Shown here: positions 4,083-6,455 of the stretch, piece by piece | Layout: each line of letters starts with the position of its first letter | Numbering within the stretch: the stretch's first letter is position 1 | DNA from: an uncultured archaeon | GTDB lineage: Archaea > Korarchaeota > Korarchaeia > Korarchaeales > Korarchaeaceae | Length of the DNA: 6,455 bases | Assembly: GCA_938073845.1 (NCBI GenBank) | Contig: CALJEO010000123.1 | Location: forward strand, 1-6,455 | Direction of reading: 5' to 3' | Program-made: the position numbers and the translations under genes | Notes under the pieces: model-generated | Seen by the model: the letters and a program-made list of their open reading frames with translations, nothing else | What the model was told of the DNA's origin: nothing | The model's database searches: none

Positions 4083-5589
4083 GGTGGTGGAGCTCGCGAG
4101 TAGGAGGGGTTTCTTCTGGCCATCAGCTAAGGAAATATATGCGGACTCACCGGCAGGTTTCTACGTTTACGGGCCTCTTGGAGTGAGGATGAAGGAGAAG
4201 CTGATATCGCTCTGGAGGAGGGAGATAGTTCTGAAGGAAGGAGTCAATGAGATAGAGACCCCGAACATCCTACCGATAAAGGTCTTCGAGGCTTCTGGGC
4301 ATCTGGAGCACTTCTTCGATAAACTCATAGAGTGCAAGAGGTGCTACTCGAAGTTCAGAGTAGATAAGCTGATAGAGGAGGCTCTTGGCATTGAAGAGAA
4401 CATAGAAGGGCTTCCTGACACTGAGCTCCTCAGATTAGTCCTAGATAATGGCCTGAGGTGCCCTAACTGCGGATCCTCGGAATGGGGGGAGCTCAGGAAC
4501 TTCAACCTGATGTTCACGATGGCCGTGGGAGCGGAGGCTGAGAAGCCGAACGCTGCTCTCAGGCCGGAAACGACGCAAGGTAGCGTGATTGAGTTCAGGA
4601 AGACATTCATGGTGGCTAGAGGCAAACTACCGTTCGCACTGGGCCAAGTCGGGAGGGTCTTCAGGAACGAGATCTCCCCGAGGAGGGCGCTAATCAGGAT
4701 GAGGGAGTTCCAGCAACTCGAGGTCCAGATATTCTTCGATCCTGAGGATCCCGATGATGTCTACGGGGAGAAAGTGAAGCCCTACCTAGACTACAGGCTG
4801 AGGTTCCTGAGGAGGGAGGATAGGGAGTCTGGCAATATCTCAGAGATGACTGCAGGGGAGGCTCTGAGCAGTGGTTACACCGTCAACAGCTTGATAACTT
4901 ACTGGCTGGTCATTTATCAGAAGTTCTTCAATGAGGTCCTGGGTTTCCCATTGGAGAGACTGAGATACAGGGAGCTGATAGAGGGAGAGAAAGCCCACTA
5001 TTCACTGGTTCACTGGGACCTGGAGGTGTACACCGAGGACCTGGGGTGGGTTGAGCTGGTGAACAACGCTTACAGGACGGACTATGATCTCTCCGGGCAC
5101 ATGAGGGTATCTGGGGTCGATCTGAGGATAACGAGCCCTGAGGGCGATAGGAGGTTCCTGCCCCACATGTATGAACCCTCAATAGGAGTGGACAGAGTGA
5201 TCTTCCACGAGATCATGCTCGCTTACAGGGAGGACGGGGATAGGGTCTGGCTTCAGCTCCCGAGGAACCTGGCACCGATAGAGGTGGGTGTTTTCCCTCT
5301 CCTGAAGAGGGATGATCTACCTAAAAGGGCTAGGGAAATATACTTGGATCTAGTAGAAGAGGGGATTCTCGCCTTCTACGACGACTCCGGAACGATAGGC
5401 AGGAGGTACAGGAGGATGGATGAGGTAGGTACTCCCCTTTGCGTTACCGTAGACTATCAAACGCTCGAGGATGATACCGTCACTCTGAGGGATAGGGATA
5501 CGATGAGGCAGGTGAGGGTGGGGAGGGAGGAGCTGACAGATAAGATAAAGAAGTTCCTTAACAGCGACATAAATTTGGAAGATCTTTAA
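4063..5589 (+). CDS. glyS: Glycyl-tRNA synthetase, archaeal/eukaryotic alpha2 type
   Basis: This class II synthetase (508 residues) charges tRNA-Gly with glycine in the cytoplasm. It opens with the GlyRS signature LASRRGFFWPSAKEIY then GFYVYGPLG (residues 11-40). RPETTQG (167-173) is the glycine/ATP pocket segment. Motif 2 is GRVFRNEISP through REFQQLE (197-220), and motif 3 is EPSIGVDRV (371-379). An anticodon-binding domain covers about 402-500 (IEVGVFPLL, DDSGTIGRRYRRMDEVGTP, VTVDYQ). An insertion carries two CxxC pairs (Cys91/94 and Cys133/136) that probably bind zinc. The signature usually read as E-x-V-G-x-A-x-R is ELVNNAYR here (331-338), with Asn334 at the usual Gly. The ATG at 4063 lies within the end of the phosphoribosyltransferase gene (20-bp overlap) and lacks a strong close Shine-Dalgarno, so translational coupling is likely. 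The next upstream GGAGGAG (4034-4040) is 22 nt away. Confidence 0.96.
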   Translation: MRGVYDKVVELASRRGFFWPSAKEIYADSPAGFYVYGPLGVRMKEKLISLWRREIVLKEGVNEIETPNILPIKVFEASGHLEHFFDKLIECKRCYSKFRVDKLIEEALGIEENIEGLPDTELLRLVLDNGLRCPNCGSSEWGELRNFNLMFTMAVGAEAEKPNAALRPETTQGSVIEFRKTFMVARGKLPFALGQVGRVFRNEISPRRALIRMREFQQLEVQIFFDPEDPDDVYGEKVKPYLDYRLRFLRREDRESGNISEMTAGEALSSGYTVNSLITYWLVIYQKFFNEVLGFPLERLRYRELIEGEKAHYSLVHWDLEVYTEDLGWVELVNNAYRTDYDLSGHMRVSGVDLRITSPEGDRRFLPHMYEPSIGVDRVIFHEIMLAYREDGDRVWLQLPRNLAPIEVGVFPLLKRDDLPKRAREIYLDLVEEGILAFYDDSGTIGRRYRRMDEVGTPLCVTVDYQTLEDDTVTLRDRDTMRQVRVGREELTDKIKKFLNSDINLEDL

Positions 5590-6290
5590 TATTTACCACA
5601 TGTATGGCAATTTTTATTTCTGCTAACATCTATTAAAGTGAACTCCATACCCCTCAAATCTCCTAAGAGCAGCTTTCCAGCGAGCGCGACCTCCAGTCCC
5701 GTTAAGTACTTCAAAGCCTCGGTTGCCGCTATCGAGGCCACTATAGCTGGCGTCATTCCGATGACGGGTACCGGCCCTGACTCCTCAACCGAGGGAAACA
5801 GGCAACGGAGGCACGCGGTCCTCCTAGGCAATATGAACGACGTGGCAAAGTAGAAACCATTTATCGCTGAGTAGATGAGTGGTACATTTTCTCTAACGCA
5901 ATAATCGTTGATTATGTATCTAGTTTTAAAGTTATCTGAGGCATCCATTACGAGATCTACTCCACTCAGTAGATCTTCCACATTATCCTCACTCAGCCTC
6001 TCCGTCACACCCTCAACCCTCACATCCGAATTCCTCCTCCTTATCTCCCTCTCCGCAACTAAAGCTTTGGGAAGCCCTAGGTCGTCCTCTCCGTATATTA
6101 TCTGCCTGTGGAGATTGTTGAAACTAACGAGATCCCCATCTATTATCCTCAGGTTCACGCCAGCTGAGGCCAAGTAGAGGGAGAGTGGAGAGCCTATCCC
6201 CCCAGCTCCTACTATCGCTACGAGCGATTTCCTGAGCTTTTCCTGGCCTTCTTCACCTATCAGACTCAGCTGCCTCTCGTAGCGTGACAT
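5586..6290 (-). CDS. ThiF/MoeB/HesA-type E1-like adenylyltransferase
   Basis: This 234-residue protein is predicted to adenylate the C-terminal glycine of a ubiquitin-like sulfur carrier (ThiS, MoaD or SAMP type) for thiamine, molybdopterin, tRNA thiolation or protein tagging. It starts with the family pattern RYERQ..LIGEEGQEKL. The ATP-binding loop is GAGGIGSPLSLYLASAG (28-44), followed by Asp51 in IIDGD, NNLHRQ (58-63) with the Arg finger, Lys75, and SDNFKTRYIIND (118-129). Two CxxC pairs (Cys160/163 and Cys228/231) should bind structural zinc. The stretch between them that normally holds the E1/MoeB cysteine reads EESGPVPVIGMTP without Cys, and there is no rhodanese domain. No carrier-protein gene is visible. 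The ATG at 6290 has GAGGTG (complement of 6299-6304) 8 nt upstream and lies inside the CutA gene. The stop overlaps the GlyRS stop by 4 bp. Confidence 0.9.
   Translation of the reverse strand: MSRYERQLSLIGEEGQEKLRKSLVAIVGAGGIGSPLSLYLASAGVNLRIIDGDLVSFNNLHRQIIYGEDDLGLPKALVAEREIRRRNSDVRVEGVTERLSEDNVEDLLSGVDLVMDASDNFKTRYIINDYCVRENVPLIYSAINGFYFATSFILPRRTACLRCLFPSVEESGPVPVIGMTPAIVASIAATEALKYLTGLEVALAGKLLLGDLRGMEFTLIDVSRNKNCHTCGKY
5611..5619 (+). terminator. T-tract, candidate terminator of the Sec61-beta to GlyRS cluster
   Basis: TTTTTATTT begins 21 nt after the GlyRS stop on the plus strand and is a plausible archaeal T-tract terminator. It lies within the 3' coding end of the convergent ThiF-like gene, encoding its Asn-Lys-Asn segment on the other strand. 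Confidence 0.4.
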
Positions 6291-6455
6291 CCTCCATCCA
6301 CCTCAGGTAACTCTCCCCGTAGATCTCGACCGGTAATACTATAACCTCCGGGACTTCGTAAGGATGCTCCTTCCCTATGAAGTCCACAAGCTCCCTTATC
6401 TTGGCCCGATGAGTCTTGATCACGAGCATGATCTCTTCGGATTTCTCTATCATAC
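6253..6455 (-). CDS. cutA: CutA1 divalent-ion tolerance family protein, 5'-truncated by window edge
   Basis: Only the C-terminal part is present, about 66 residues. It matches the CutA1 core: EKSEEIMLVIKTHRAKIRELVDFI, then HPYEVPEVIVLPVE, then YLRWMEDVT. CutA1 proteins are about 100-115-residue trimers with a ferredoxin-like fold, linked historically to copper tolerance; their true role remains unclear. The first visible Met corresponds to an internal position, since family members have some 35-45 residues before the EE..L.IKT strand, so the real start lies beyond the right edge. The C-terminus extends about ten residues past the usual end (LREAAESDR). That extension overlaps the first 38 bp of the ThiF-like gene, so the two genes form one minus-strand transcription unit whose promoter is outside the window. 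Confidence 0.9.
   Translation of the reverse strand, partial: MIEKSEEIMLVIKTHRAKIRELVDFIGKEHPYEVPEVIVLPVEIYGESYLRWMEDVTLREAAESDR
6299..6304 (-). promoter_or_regulatory. Shine-Dalgarno of the ThiF-like gene, inside cutA
   Basis: On the minus strand GAGGTG lies 8 nt before the ATG at 6290, followed by GGAGG directly abutting the ATG. The site is embedded in cutA codons and supports 6290 as the start despite the 38-bp overlap. Confidence 0.6.

Noticed and set aside
1..6455. CRISPR arrays, tRNA or rRNA genes, insertion sequences, defence or toxin-antitoxin systems
   Set aside because: No regularly spaced repeats, cloverleaf segments, transposase motifs or paired small toxin-like ORFs were seen. 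The MazG-like gene is a nucleotide pyrophosphohydrolase without a MazEF pair.

Overview
The window looks like chromosomal DNA from a thermophilic archaeon. The evidence is a Sec61-beta-type translocon subunit, a DUF2070 membrane protein (a family known mainly from archaea), an archaeal-type Lrp/AsnC regulator, TATA-like AT boxes upstream of genes, GTG and TTG starts, and heavy use of AGG/AGA (Arg) and ATA (Ile) codons. The overall style fits a TACK-type lineage, possibly Korarchaeota-like, but that placement is an impression and cannot be tested here. Gene density is very high. No rRNA, tRNA, CRISPR array, insertion sequence or phage gene was seen.

Layout. (1) Positions 1-1459, minus strand: a 3'-truncated DUF2070 gene with about six membrane helices followed by a large soluble domain rich in His, Asp and Asn motifs. 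It is missing from simple lists of complete ORFs because its stop lies beyond the left edge. (2) 1460-1565: a divergent promoter region with a perfect AT-rich palindrome and a second dyad. (3) 1566-2063, plus: an Lrp/AsnC-family regulator. (4) 2058-2975, minus: a short metallo-beta-lactamase/beta-CASP nuclease, convergent with and overlapping the lrp gene. (5) 2976-3036: a compact divergent promoter with one AT box almost exactly midway between two start codons. (6) 3037-5589, plus: a probable four-gene operon of Sec61-beta, MazG-like NTP pyrophosphohydrolase, purine-type phosphoribosyltransferase and glycyl-tRNA synthetase. The spacings are 18 nt, 2 nt and a 20-bp overlap. (7) 5586-6455, minus: a ThiF/MoeB-type E1-like adenylyltransferase preceded by, and overlapping by 38 bp, the end of a CutA1 gene that runs off the right edge.

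The plus-strand operon joins protein export, nucleotide-pool cleansing, nucleotide salvage and translation, a housekeeping mix typical of compact archaeal genomes. The most open questions are the biochemical function of the DUF2070 protein and whether the neighbouring Lrp protein controls it through the shared palindrome. Other points are the divergent motif C of the beta-CASP nuclease, an unusual Asn in a GlyRS signature, the ThiF-like protein without the usual E1/MoeB cysteine, and two convergent gene pairs whose candidate T-tract terminators lie inside the opposing gene. I found no clear new multi-gene defence or mobile system.
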